From contig BCIO01000006.1 of the NCBI GenBank assembly GCA_001599975.1, forward strand, positions 429,587-493,586: a DNA stretch of 64,000 nt. Reading direction: 5' to 3'. Origin of the DNA: Cystobasidiopsis lactophilus. Lineage: Eukaryota; Basidiomycota; Agaricostilbomycetes; Agaricostilbales; Chionosphaeraceae. This document shows positions 11,483 to 21,761 of the stretch, one piece after another. The position numbers were made by a program, and so were the translations under genes. Within the stretch, counting starts at the first letter, position 1. Every line of letters starts with the position of its first letter. A model generated the notes under the pieces. The model saw only the letters and a list, made by a program, of their open reading frames with translations, ran no database searches and was not told the origin of the DNA.

Positions 11483-11896
11483 TCTCTCATCCAGTACTCC
11501 CCGAGCGATCAAGGAGTGCTGGATGCACTCAAAAACTGATGGATCTGGATCAAGAAAAATGTGGCTCTCATGCACAGCGGGCACCTCAAAGATCCGAGGG
11601 TTAGCCGCAGATTGTGGTCCTTGCGGTGCTCAAAGGGAAGCCCAGATTCAACTCAATTTCTCTCAACGCTGAAAGGTGGAGAAAGGTGGCCTCCAAAATC
11701 GACGCTTTTGCAAGTTGAGGCGCGGCCGAAGGTCCAGTTTGCCACCAACCCTCCTTTCGCCGCAGAGAATAATCACCAGGGATAGGGAGCACCAAATCAA
11801 ATTGGAGAAATCGGCAGTCAATCATTGCATTACGGCCAGGCCGCATGCGCAAGGTTGTGGGCGGGCGACAAATGGCGTCCAACCGACTCCGCCTGA
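11483..11896. other. Intergenic, CCCH gene promoter
   Basis: Upstream of the leftward CCCH gene and 3' of the leftward NmrA gene. Open frames of up to ~70 codons occur, without family resemblance. Confidence 0.4.
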
Positions 11897-13202
11897 TCAT
11901 GCAAAGACCTTGGAGAGGTCTTGCTTCTTGATGTACTCTTCCCATGAGGTAGGCTTGCGAGCCAGACCGCTCAAGCTCGAGCTCGTGTCCGCACCGCCGT
12001 AGTCTGCGTTGCAAGGGAGTCAATTAGGAGGAACTAACGGCAGTCGAAGAAAAGTGGCCTACATCCGACTTCGTAGTGCGCCTCCAGCATCTCAGCGAAC
12101 TCAAGAGCGACGACATCGCCCATTTGCTTGGAGAGGGCGCCCACGAAGGCGCCGTGCGGCACCTCGACGATGTTGATTTGCTTGCCGCTCGCTATAGAAA
12201 GCGGTCAAGACGCATCCTCAATGCCAAAAGGTGCAACCTACCCTTCTTGTAAATTTCGATCAGGTCGCTTCCCTTGACGACGTCTCCGACGGCGAGCACG
12301 GTGTCGCCCTTTGGCGGGTTTTCGATTGCGGATAGGACAAAAAGGCCGTAGTCAGCGGGGGTGTCGATGAGGGAGAGGTGGGCTTGACTGAAGCCTTGGA
12401 CGGTGAAAAAGACCTTACAAACGCCAGGATGTGAGCGATCCTGGTGAGCGACGTAAAACTCCGAAGACTCACGAAGGAACCGTCCTCTTGCTTGCGAGGA
12501 GCCATGCCGCCGAGGAAGTTGGACATGTACCTATGCCCTCATTGAATTCAGCATCAGATAACACAGGCCGCGCGCGAAAAAACCCAACATGGCCGGTTGG
12601 ACGGAGACAAAATTGAGTCCGGAGACCCTCGCGTAATCGTCGATTTGAGCCTTGCCTTCAAAGTGGTCGACGTGGGTGTACTTGGAGTTGGTGATCTTGA
12701 TGTAAGAGGGCAGGCCCGAGAAGATGAAGGTCTTGACACCCGCTTTCTTGGCGGCGTCGACCATCATGCGGCCTTCCGCAATCTCGCGCTCCATCGAGAG
12801 GTGTTCCCAGAAGTTGGTGACCGCCTTCGCTCCTTCTGTTAGTAAGCGAGCCAGGTGGACGGTAAAGGTGGAGCAACCCACAAAGAAGTAGTCGGCGCCG
12901 TTCAAAGCGTCCGCCACAGCATCGCCATTGTCGGCCGCCAAGTTGACAGAGACCATTTTCGCGCCCTTCTTCTCCAGAGCCTGCGAGCTGGGCTTGCTGG
13001 CGTCACGAGTGAGCCCGAGAACTCGGTATGGCTTGGAGGAGGATTGCAGAGCTTCGAAGACGCTGCCGCCTTGCTGGCCGGTGATGCCCCCGATGGCGAC
13101 GAGCGGAGCAGACTGTTCTTGGGTGATAGGCATTTTGAGAGCGGCAAAGGTGGTGAAAGTGCGGGCAGGCAAAATTCGCTTGGAAAGAAGTTGGAGGAAC
13201 AT
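11897..13202 (-). CDS. NmrA-like NAD(P)-binding protein, probable mitochondrial presequence
   Basis: Five exons: 13202-12589, 12530-12473, 12413-12242, 12191-12063 and 12003-11897 (1080 nt, 359 aa). The Rossmann signature is VAIGGITGQQGGSVFEAL near residue 37 (GxxGxxG-like), followed by LGLTRDASKP and ADYFFVGCS, all typical of NmrA-like atypical short-chain dehydrogenases. Later segments YMSNFLGGM, YGLFVLSAIE and WEEYIKKQDLSKVF also fit the family. The first ATG adds a basic, hydroxylated leader (LLSKRILPARTFTTFAALK), as in mitochondrial targeting; an in-frame Met at about residue 24 could give a cytosolic form. Members act as redox sensors or reductases; the substrate is unknown. The first donor (GTTGGG) was chosen to restore AMYMSNF. 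Confidence 0.88.
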
Positions 13203-14349
13203 GGGCAAGGAGCGAAGAACGTCTTAAATCACTGCAAGTTCGGTGACCTCGGGCTGCGGAGAAATCGATAGTCATGTGAAATTGTAAGCCTTCGACGGCC
13301 GAAGCTTGATTACGAGCAGCACAACAGCACTGCAAGGGAGAGGCTTGCGTGGAAGGACAGGAGCTTGCGTGGAAGAGTTCGGGGCTTCCGCGGAAAGGCT
13401 CCTTAGATTCAAGGGAGTGGCTAGTGCCGGCCGAATAGTATATCTCAATCCAAACACATCCCTGGTCTACAAGATTGCTACTCAAACGATGATATAAACC
13501 TTTAACAAAAGGCTTTCTATGCTCTTCGAAAGAAGAGCCAAGGGTCGACGCAGAAACGACCGCTCTCGGTTGGCATTTGCTCGTTTAACGACGAAATCAA
13601 ACAGCACTAAGACGGAAAGCAAAGGTCAGGATTCTCTCAGTGTACACTGTGCTTTGAGTATATGTGAACGACTGACGACTTTTTAAGGCGTTTCTTTTGG
13701 AGGTGGCAAGAATGACCGACTTGTGATCCGGAAGCGCCGAGCCCACAGCCAAGTATCTCTCGATACAAGTGCATTAGGTCATTCTACGCATCATGGCAGG
13801 CGGGATCTGGCGCCAGGCCCAAAGAGCACACTGGTGTCGGGAGGCGTTTTGAGCTCAGGCAAAGTCTCGGCCTCGTACAGTATCGCTAAACCTGCGATTC
13901 CCCTTCACCCAGTCGTCGATATCTTTTAGATGATCGAACTGGTGTAACTTCAGCCGTCCTGGGGCCAGTTAAGATCCACGAGACCGATGTCGATGTCGCT
14001 GCGGTGCCGCGGTGATCCCACATCGACAAGAGGAGCAGCAGCACCAGACCAAGGGTGGCATTCCAGCACATATACTCATCCAAGTAGCCAGTTGAGCATC
14101 CAGAGACGAGGCGCTCTGCAGAGCATGGGGCGAGACGTTCGCCACCGGCTCTGCCGCAAGCTGACATGACCTGAGCAAACCGACAGCAACGCGCTTCCAG
14201 CGGACGACACAGAGCCTGAACACAGCAATCAAGCTACTGAAGGAGCCACTTTAGAAACCAAGAGCAGCCGAAAACTTTTCCAATTGGTCGGCGCAGGAAG
14301 AAGTGCACCTTGCGCCTCGACGCTCACGTTGCGCCAAGCTGGGAAGCGA
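13203..14349. other. Intergenic, NmrA and HID1 divergent promoters
   Basis: 1.15 kb between divergent starts. Open frames on the - strand around 13886-14167 include a Leu run, but frames overlap and no splice model gives a convincing protein. Nothing else seen. Confidence 0.4.
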
Positions 14350-17312
14350 ATGCTGGCTTTGGGCAGCAAGTGGCTTGGCCTCGAGGATGGCACCTCGGGC
14401 AAGCTGGCCTTTCGCCAGTCCCTGCAGCGACTGTGCACCGAGACCATCGCGCCGTCTGAGCTGGGCTTTTGGTCGCAGGTCGGGCTCCCTCCTGGCTCTC
14501 CCTGCTGCCTTGCGATCCTGCCCTCAACGTTGACGAACAGTTCTGGCTCGTGTTCACGTCGGCGTCTGAGGTCTCGTCCTTGATCCCAGCCGAAGTCGTC
14601 CGCTTGGCGCTCCAGCAGAAGCCCGCGAATGTGGCGACGCTACTCGACGCCGTGTCAGGGCACCTGCTGTTCTTGCTCTCCAGCAGCACTTTTCCTACTG
14701 CCTCTCAGTCATCTTGGAAGCTCGGCCTGTCCTCAGGCGGCAGCAGCCAGAACGCGACCTTGGAGCTGCTCAATTGTTTGCGAGTCCTCACCCGCACGCT
14801 GCCCTTGGTCTTTGAGGCCTCGACGCCGCCCCAATCCGCGCTGGAAGAGCCAGTGGAGGACCTGGATGCCATCGAAAAGCTGCTGTGGACGCCTGCGGTG
14901 GAAGGGGTCGCGGAGGCGTCGCAACAGTTTGTGATTGACGATGAGGAGGATGCCAACGAGACGACCAGCTCCATGCTGTCGGCCACCACGGCATCAGCCA
15001 GCTCCCCTGCACTGGCTCACAAACTGTGCGTTGCTCCCTCCGCTCTATGGAATGTTGGCACTGTTCTGACATGCGCATGAGCAGCGTTCAAGCGGCAGTC
15101 GACTTGCTCTTTGTTCCAGATTTCACGCTGCCAGCTTCCGCCACCAAATCAAGCCGGAAAGTCCAATACACTATTTGGGAACCTGGGATTGGCTCCTCGT
15201 CCGCGCCGCTCAACGCGACCAAAGCCCAATTGTCGCACCGCTCCGAAATCTTACGCTTCCTCCTCTCTCTAGTCTCCTCGACCATGTACCTCACACCCAA
15301 CCATTTTTTGCAAGTCGTCATCACGCTGAAAGAGCGCAAGCCGGCCCTCACCTTGCTTTGCTCGCTGCTCAACACTGCCACCAACAAACGCTCGCTCGAT
15401 TCCCTCTTTTCGCCTTCGGAGGCGTTCAGCAAGCTCCAGGCGGTCACCACGGGGCAGCGCGAGATCGACGAACAGGCATCTGCCTTGCCGCACCTGTGCT
15501 ATGCCCTCCTCGACGTGCTGCTCATCTCCCACGACCTGCCCGCCTCTTCCGACTACCCTGCCAACTTTGCGGTCGGCCTGCAATCTCCCACAAGAGAGCG
15601 GGACGAATCAAGTGCCGGGACCTCATTCGCTGCCAGCAAGGACAACATCTTCAAGTTTTACTTCGCCAAGCTCCACCAGCCCGCGGACTTTGCCATGCTC
15701 GCCGACGGCCTGGTGGCGACCATCCAAGCAGCTTCGAGCGGTGGCATTGTCCCAACGGCTGCCAATCTCTTGCCAGGCGCATTGGTCGCACCCAAGAGCC
15801 TGACCGAATCGATCGTCCTGCTCTGGAAGTTGATCGAGTCGAACAAGGTCGGTGGCTGGCCCTCTTGCGCCCAAACGCCCTGCTCACACTTACACGCCAG
15901 GCTTTTATGACGTACCTCATCGAACAGGACAAATGCGCCGAGCTGGTCATCTCCCTCCTAAACGTGTGCCTCGACCACAAGGACGACCCGGCCTCCTTCG
16001 GCCTCCTCCGGCTCTGCGCCTTCACACTACAGACTCTATCGGCCGAACGCGGATTCGGTTCCAAGCTGAACGCACCTCTGGCCAACTTTGCGAACAGTAA
16101 AAAGCACGGCGGCCCACTTTTGGCCTCGCAAGGCCGCGTCTTTGACTTTGTGGTCATCTCCGTCTACTCCCTCGTCTTTTCGAACCAGAGTTTGAACGCC
16201 ATCTACCCGTCGTTCGTCCTGCTCATCTCGAACTGCTCGCCATACGTCAAGGGCTTGTCCGTTGTCGCATCCACCAAGCTTCTCCAGCTGTTCCTGGCCT
16301 TTTCAGCACCCGCGTTCATTCTGGCTGAAGAAGGCAACCCCAGACTGGTGTACTACCTGTGCGTGTTGCGTTTTCCGCGCGCGCTCTCCCATGCTCACAA
16401 GTGGCGCGCAGAGTCGAGTCGTTCAACAACATCATCCATTTTCAGCTCTCGGACAACCCGCATCTGGTCTATGCGCTGATCAGAGCTCACCGTCGGTTCG
16501 AGAACCTGGCCAGCTTCACTCTGAAAGCCGCCGTGGAGGAGATCCGCCGCGTCCGGGCTGAACGCCGCTCGGCTCCGTCAACACCCAGCCTCGATGCCGA
16601 CAACAGCCAGCACACCCGACCTGAGCTCAAGCAGACACTGAGCACTCTATCGCTGCTCTCGGTCGGCGAAGAAAAGCTGACGACGGACGAAGAAGACCCG
16701 GTGCGCATGTCGGAAAAGGCAAGAGGCAAGATGAGAGAGCGAGAGGCCTCTGTGGACGACTCGGAAGCCGGCGATCCTGGCGCTCCTGGACCCTACCGCA
16801 GCAGATCTGGTTTCACGCCGACGGAAGCTTGTTCGTCCTCCTCGCTTTGCGTTCCAAGCTCTTGAGTACTAAGAGCGTCCGTTGTAGGGGTCACCTCCTG
16901 GCGCGACCACATGCCCCTCGACTCCATCCTCATCCTTCTGTCCGAGCTGCGCCCCAAGGTGTCGTCCCTGTGCTCGGTGGCCTCAAAGCAGACCGACCAC
17001 GCGGTGATTGACTTTCTCAAGTCTGTCACCCTCATCGACGTCTTGCCCTCTGCCCCTTCGCTACGACCTCGCCGCTTTCAGCATTCGCCCTACAGCACAC
17101 GCTGGCTGTGTTCCCTCGTGTGGAGCTGCGTCTACGTGTCCAACTTGCAAGTCTTCGCGGGCTCCTACGTCAAGCTCTTTTCCGTGCAGCACCAAGCCCA
17201 AAGGGACGCCGTCACCGAAGCTACAGAGGCGATAGGGCGTGTGTCGACAGCGGTGATGCAGCGTTTGCCCTCGGCTGGAGCACAGACTCCTCGCCGCAGC
17301 TTTACTTCGTGA
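14350..17312 (+). CDS. HID1/dymeclin-family Golgi protein (S. pombe Ftp105 type)
   Basis: Six exons: 14350-14478, 14541-15025, 15082-15847, 15901-16358, 16412-16830 and 16888-17312 (2682 nt, 893 aa). Family landmarks in order: GKLAFRQSLQRL, FWSQFWLVFTSASEVSSLIP, ANVATLLDAVSGHLLFLL, LLNCLRVLTRTLPLVFE, AVDLLFVPDFTLP, SEILRFLLSL, ALTLLCSLLNT, YVKGLSVVASTKLLQLF and FNNIIHFQLSDNPHLVYALI. A charged low-complexity insert follows (codons ~620-700), then AWVTSWRDHMPLDSILILL and the C-terminal helices. HID-1 proteins are peripheral Golgi proteins needed for secretory or dense-core granule sorting; S. pombe Ftp105 tethers the deubiquitinase Ubp5 at the Golgi. N-myristoylation (MGxxxS) typical of animals is not seen at this ATG, so a further 5' exon is possible. 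Confidence 0.88.
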
Positions 17313-17535
17313 CCCTTAGACCCTGGAGATCTTCCCGTGCAACGTGGCAGATCTCAGACAACGGCACTGAGCAAAGCTCGCTCTCGATATAGGGGCGGAA
17401 GGGGAGTGGGGCAAAGGACGAAGGAAACAGTGTGGGTTCGTTTCAAATGCAATGGGAATCCATGTTGAAAATTTCAAGTCAATGTGTACAAGTGGCCGAA
17501 GCCGGGTCGTGCGAAGTCACAAAGGGGGAAGACGC

Positions 17536-17937
17536 TTAGACGGAGCGCTTGGCATCGTAGCCGTCAGCCTTGGTCTCGTGCTTCTCCTGCGGGCAGGGAT
17601 AGGAACATCAGCACTGACCACTCGTGAAGCAGGGGAAGAAGTAAGGCTCACTTGGTTGAACTTGTCAGAGACGGCATCAGTGGCAGCGTTGAAGCGGGTG
17701 CCGATGGAAGCATCGTCGTTCTTGGCGACGTCCTTGTTGGCTATATGAGGAAGCTGTTAGCTCTGGGCACAGTAGGGGTAGGGAGGATATAGCTTACCCT
17801 CCTTGGAAGCCTCGTAGCCCTTGCCCTGGACGGTCTCGACGGCCTGGTTAACTGTTCGTGGCAAAGAAGACGTCAGATTCAAGTTCGCATTGAGGGCAAA
17901 GCGACGGGCACCAACCGGTATCCTTGACGTATTGCAT
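17536..17937 (-). CDS. GRG1/CCG-1-type glucose-repressible stress protein
   Basis: Four exons: 17937-17916 (22 nt), 17851-17798, 17740-17652 and 17586-17536, total 216 nt, 71 aa. The protein reads MQYVKDTVNQAVETVQGKGY, then EASKEANKDVAKNDDASIGT, RFNAATDAVSDK and EKHETKADGYDAK. This is the small hydrophilic family of Neurospora grg-1/ccg-1, strongly induced by glucose depletion and stress and clock-controlled there. LEA-like composition suggests a protectant, though its biochemistry is unknown. The promoter carries a TATA box and CRE-like sites (separate entries), which fits high conditional expression. Confidence 0.92.
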
Positions 17938-18010
17938 GTTGGTTTGTTTGGAGTTTGGTTTGGATTGGAGTAGGAGGATGTGGTGAGAGAAGAGCAAGAA
18001 GTGCAGAGCG

Positions 18011-18018
18011 CTTTTATA
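18011..18018 (-). promoter_or_regulatory. TATA box of the GRG1-type gene
   Basis: TATAAAAG read leftward, about 75 bp upstream of the ATG at 17937. Confidence 0.65.
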
Positions 18019-18029
18019 GGGAGGATTTG

Positions 18030-18114
18030 TGACGTCAAGGCAACCGACGTCACTAGAACGCCCCCACTTCGGTAACAGTTGGCGCGTGAAATGGTTTTGG
18101 GCTGAGTGACGTGT
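18030..18114 (-). promoter_or_regulatory. CRE/ATF-like bZIP sites upstream of GRG1-type gene
   Basis: A perfect palindromic TGACGTCA at 18030-18037, CGACGTCA at 18045-18052 and TGACGTGT at 18107-18114, all within 100 bp of the TATA box. Such sites bind ATF/CREB bZIP factors (for example the Atf1 stress-MAPK branch in fungi). The regulator here is inferred. Confidence 0.55.
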
Positions 18115-18238
18115 CACTACAAGGCCAAGGCCAAGGAATGGGGGGGCTGTAGGAAGGACTGAAGCCGGGGGGCCAGCCTGAGAGATCACTTCAGTTCAGC
18201 TCAATTCCACATCCTTGTCAGGGCTGAAAACATTGCGT

Positions 18239-18544
18239 ATGGACGATACCAACGACAAGTCGCAGCAGATCATCAGCACCGGGCCTCAGGCTGGGCCGGG
18301 CTCCGGCTTGGTGCGGGCGCCAGTTGAGGAAGAGGCAGCTAAGGACAGCCAGCCATCGACCGACGCGCCCATGTCTGCGTTTAACCCTGTACGCACCGTC
18401 GACAACGCTGGGCCTTCACATACACCAGGGCAGCCGCCGTTGGACCCGTTCGGGGATGCTTTGAAAGCCATCAAGGCGAACAAGGGGGACGAAGCCATTG
18501 ATGCCCAAGCGGTGGATGCGACCATTGGAGGAATCTCCCATTGA
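18239..18544 (+). CDS. Small acidic, disordered protein of unknown function
   Basis: Single open frame of 101 codons from the ATG at 18239 (MDDTNDKSQQII). Composition is polar, rich in Pro, Ala, Asp and Gly (GPQAGPGSGLVRAP, GQPPLDPFGDALKAIK), with no cysteine and no membrane span. Codon use is like that of its neighbours. A more ordered helix may lie at DPFGDALKAIKANKGDEAIDA. No family recognised. It shares its upstream region with the GRG1-type gene, so it may also respond to stress. Confidence 0.5.
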   Translation: MDDTNDKSQQIISTGPQAGPGSGLVRAPVEEEAAKDSQPSTDAPMSAFNPVRTVDNAGPSHTPGQPPLDPFGDALKAIKANKGDEAIDAQAVDATIGGISH

Positions 18545-18969
18545 ACAGCAGCTTGATGGATCGACACTTCGTGACCAGAACTTTGGTCTTCACAGCAATC
18601 TGCACAGCCAGCCATTCTGTTCTAGTGAGTGCGAGAGGGAGTCGAATTCGCGAAACCTTTTTTGCTGATCTTCTCAAACATCTTATAGACACGTCCAGAA
18701 GCACCATGCTCGCGAGTCACATCAACTGCTGCAGCCACTTGTCAGGACTGTGGTCGCGAGTGAGCGGGTCGTTGCGTGCCAACGCCATCAGAATTTGGCA
18801 TGGCGTTGGCAGTCCAAGAAGAGTTGTTTGGACTGCATTCGACTTCGGAGGCAATTAAAGTAACACATCGTGCACTACCAGAGAGCGCTTGGAGAACAAG
18901 GAGGCCGTTGAGCGAGGACACTCTGCATTTCGAACCTTGCACTCGAAGGACCAGCAAAGCGGTGCCAAT
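18545..18969. other. Gap before tyrosine phosphatase, possible 5' exon
   Basis: An open frame from the ATG at 18800 (MALAVQEELFGLH) and the in-frame extension upstream of 18970 (LENKEAVERGHSAF) look protein-like. A 5' exon of the phosphatase gene may lie here, but I could not join them in frame. Confidence 0.3.
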
Positions 18970-20266
18970 ATGGCCCACGACGGCGTCGGCTTACCACCCT
19001 TTCTTGAATTGACCGATAGAGAAGAAGATGACGAGTATCAAGCACTAAGAGTCCGCGAGAGGGCTCGCCACACCGCTCGCCCGCCCGCCGATCTGGACAA
19101 CCCTTTCTCCGTGAAGACGGCGCTTTCACGCTCTTGCATCAACCTCAACAGGTGAATCCTTAGCTACCAGAGATGACGCATCGAGCTCAATGAGCGCGAA
19201 GATACGCCGGCCTCTTCGCCTACGAGAGAACGCGGGTCAAGCTGCGGCCTGGCCTGCACGACTACATCAACGCGAACTGGATCGCTGAGGCGCAGTTGAC
19301 TCGCCAGCCTGCTAAGCTGCGAACCTTCATCGCTGCCCAAGGGCCATTGGACGCCACGGCAAGTGCCTCTTACCGGGGCTTCCCACAATGTGGGCTGAGT
19401 GCGAAGGCAGATTGGAGATTTTCTGTCTCTCTTCTTAGATCTGCCAAATCCGCCAAAGATCGTTGTCATGTTAACAGCGCTGAAGGACAATGGCCGTGTG
19501 AAGTGCGCCGCGTACATGCCCGCCAAGGTGGTGAGTTTCTTCGCTGACGAGTTTGAAGGTGGAGCACTGAGTCGATACAGGGCGAAACGCACGAATACTA
19601 CACTTCCAACAATAAGGACGACGCGATACGATGCACGTTCCTAAGCACCTCGTTCCATCACTTGGCTGGAAGCGAAAACGAGGCTCCGCTGTGGGCTGTC
19701 AATAAGCTCCGAATCGGACGGCCTGGAGATCAAACCCCCCAAGATGTCACGCATATCGAGTTCTTGGCTTGGCCAGATCATTCGGTCCCTGAAGATCCCG
19801 CTATGGTTATCGACGTGCGGACCTCTTTTGACCAAAACCTGGACTTCAGAGAGCTGACCTGAGACGGACAAGCAGCTGTACAAATATCTAATGACCCTAT
19901 CGCCTAATCCAGCAGACGATCCGCCAATCGTCGTTCACTGCTCTGCGGGCGTGGGAAGAACTGGCACTTTAATCGTCTTGGCGAATCTACTCTCTCAGCT
20001 AGGTCAATCGGCCAGGCACTATATTCATTGCCGTGCACTAAACAGATCCACTAGTACAGACCAGCTAAAAGAGGATTCAAAGACGCCTGCGGGCGTGGAC
20101 GGAGACCCTGTGGTGAAAGCCATAGATGCGGCGAGGGACCAAAGGTGCATGAGTGAGTAATGGATGTCGTCAAACCCATCTCTTTCTAATGTCAAATACA
20201 GTGGTCGAATCAGAGGAACAGGTGGCGTTTGTAAGGTCCACTTTCAAAACGGCATGGCTCAAGTAA
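18970..20266 (+). CDS. Classical protein tyrosine phosphatase
   Basis: Six exons: 18970-19151, 19202-19358, 19411-19530, 19581-19814, 19864-20152 and 20202-20266 (1047 nt, 348 aa). PTP motifs in order: NRYAGLFAYERTRVKL, DYINANWI, FIAAQGPL, IVVMLTAL (substrate loop region), the WPD loop as AWPDHSVPED, and the P-loop HCSAGVGRTG with catalytic Cys and Arg. The Q-loop region is MMVESEEQVAF. All catalytic residues are present, so it should hydrolyse phosphotyrosine. Intron 2 has a GC donor (GCAAGT at 19359), required to join PLDAT to IGDFL in frame. The N-terminal ~60 residues are charged and not family-specific. The start could lie further upstream. Confidence 0.9.
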
Positions 20267-20610
20267 TCGAGAAGAATCGAAAGCCTTTATCCTCGAGTGC
20301 TGCCAATTGCTCCTTGCAATACATTTATTTAGAAAATCAAGAGGCGGACCTCTCCTGAACCGCGAGTGCAAATTCATCCAACCCGAGCTCAACTTCTTCG
20401 ACGCGGTGGCAACTTGCGCCTGCGCTTCGCCCTGCATTCCCTCGTCTTCTCTGGCTTAGACACAAGTCATTCCTACTCGAGTCGTCTGTGCAGTGTTAAC
20501 TGAGCGAAGCAATCCCTGCCTTTCGTACATTGCCTTATCAAGAGCCGCCCCCACTTGACACTTCGTCGACGCCTTCTCCTGTTCCGCATCAGCCACCTAG
20601 ACTTGGGAAC
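20267..20610. other. Intergenic, phosphatase 3' flank and PhzF promoter
   Basis: No coding signal seen beyond chance frames. Confidence 0.4.
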
Positions 20611-21670
20611 ATGACCAGCCATTTTTTCAGTACCTACGATGCCTTTGCCACCGAAGCACCCTTCTCTGGCAACCCGGCCGCTGTGCTGACCTTTCAAAAG
20701 GACGAACCGGTGCCGGAAGAGCTTTTCCAATTGATAGCAAGGCATGTGGATAAGGAGCTTCGACACTGGAAGCTGGCTGACCGGTCTAGGCAGAGAGTTC
20801 AATTTGAGCGAGACGGCCTTCGTCTACCCCGCCGCCGAGTTGGTCGACTCGCTCCCAACTTTCCACCTGCGCTGGTACACAACAACCCGAGAGATCGACA
20901 TCTGCGGGCACGCAACCCTAGCGGCTGCCCGTGGTATCTTGACAGACCCGGCCTTTGCAGGAACGGACAAGATCCTCTTTCTGACCCGGGGAGGCGTGGT
21001 GGGCAATAGCAACTTGCTTCACCGGTTCACAGACGCTGACTTGCTGAATGCGTCAGATCCCAGCCGGCAGGGTCGGCGAGGACATGTTCGAAATCGACTT
21101 CCCTTCCGACTTGCCCGTCCCGGAGGTCGACGTTGCCGCCAAAGACCACGCAAGAGCCATCTTTCGCGAGGCCGTGCCAGCTCTTTCAACTTTGACGTTT
21201 GAGATCTTCCGTCACCGACGTGGCTACATGGCGCTGGTCAACCTTCCTGAGACAACCAGCCTGGCGTCTCTGCACGTCGAGCCGAAAAAGTTTAAAGAGC
21301 TGGATGGGGTTGTGCACTTCCTTACGGGCGAACAACATCTGGGTCCGGGCATCGATTTCTCCTCTCGCACATTCTGCCCGTCAATCGGTATTCTTGAAGA
21401 TCCGGTTACCGGAACAGCGCACGCCGCTCTTGGGACCTTCTTTTCGAACAAGCGCAGGCTGGTCACCCACAGCGACGAACCAGTGGAGCTCACGGGCTTT
21501 CAAGCCTCGGCGAGAACGGGTGTGGTCAAGTGCCTCGTCAAGGGCGACAGAGTGAGTGTGCACCTCATCGAAAGGGCTCGAGCTCATTCGCTGCTGCCCA
21601 GATTCTGCTGCGCGGCAAGGTGGTGCCGGTTTTGCAAGGCGTCATGAATTTGCCTGCTGTTGGGAAGTAA
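20611..21670 (+). CDS. PhzF-family isomerase-like protein
   Basis: Four exons: 20611-20741, 20794-20998, 21057-21551 and 21602-21670 (900 nt, 299 aa). The start is typical (FFSTYDAFATEAPFSGNPAAVL). The catalytic-Glu segment is REFNLSETAFV. ICGHATLAAARGIL and EDPVTGTAHAALGTFF are the two glycine-rich family motifs. PhzF proteins are diaminopimelate-epimerase-fold enzymes; bacterial PhzF isomerises trans-2,3-dihydro-3-hydroxyanthranilate, but eukaryotic substrates are unknown. Intron 1 has a GC donor (GCATGT at 20742), needed to give IAREFNLSE. The third exon acceptor at 21056 is the only in-frame choice I found; the donor could be 20996 or 20999. Confidence 0.9.
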
Positions 21671-21761
21671 AAAAGCCTCCATGTGCCACGCTCTAAAGTG
21701 ATCGTGCTTGTCAACGTGGCCGCCGAAGATAAGGCCGTGTAAAATGCATGTAGGTATGCCA

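Noticed and set aside
13886-14167. Leftward frame with a leucine run (LGLVLLLLLSMW)
   Set aside because: Three overlapping frames are open, no splice model extends it, and it sits in a divergent promoter region.
18776-19012. Frame MALAVQEELFGLH... as a separate gene
   Set aside because: It overlaps the phosphatase exon in another frame; more likely a 5' exon fragment or chance.
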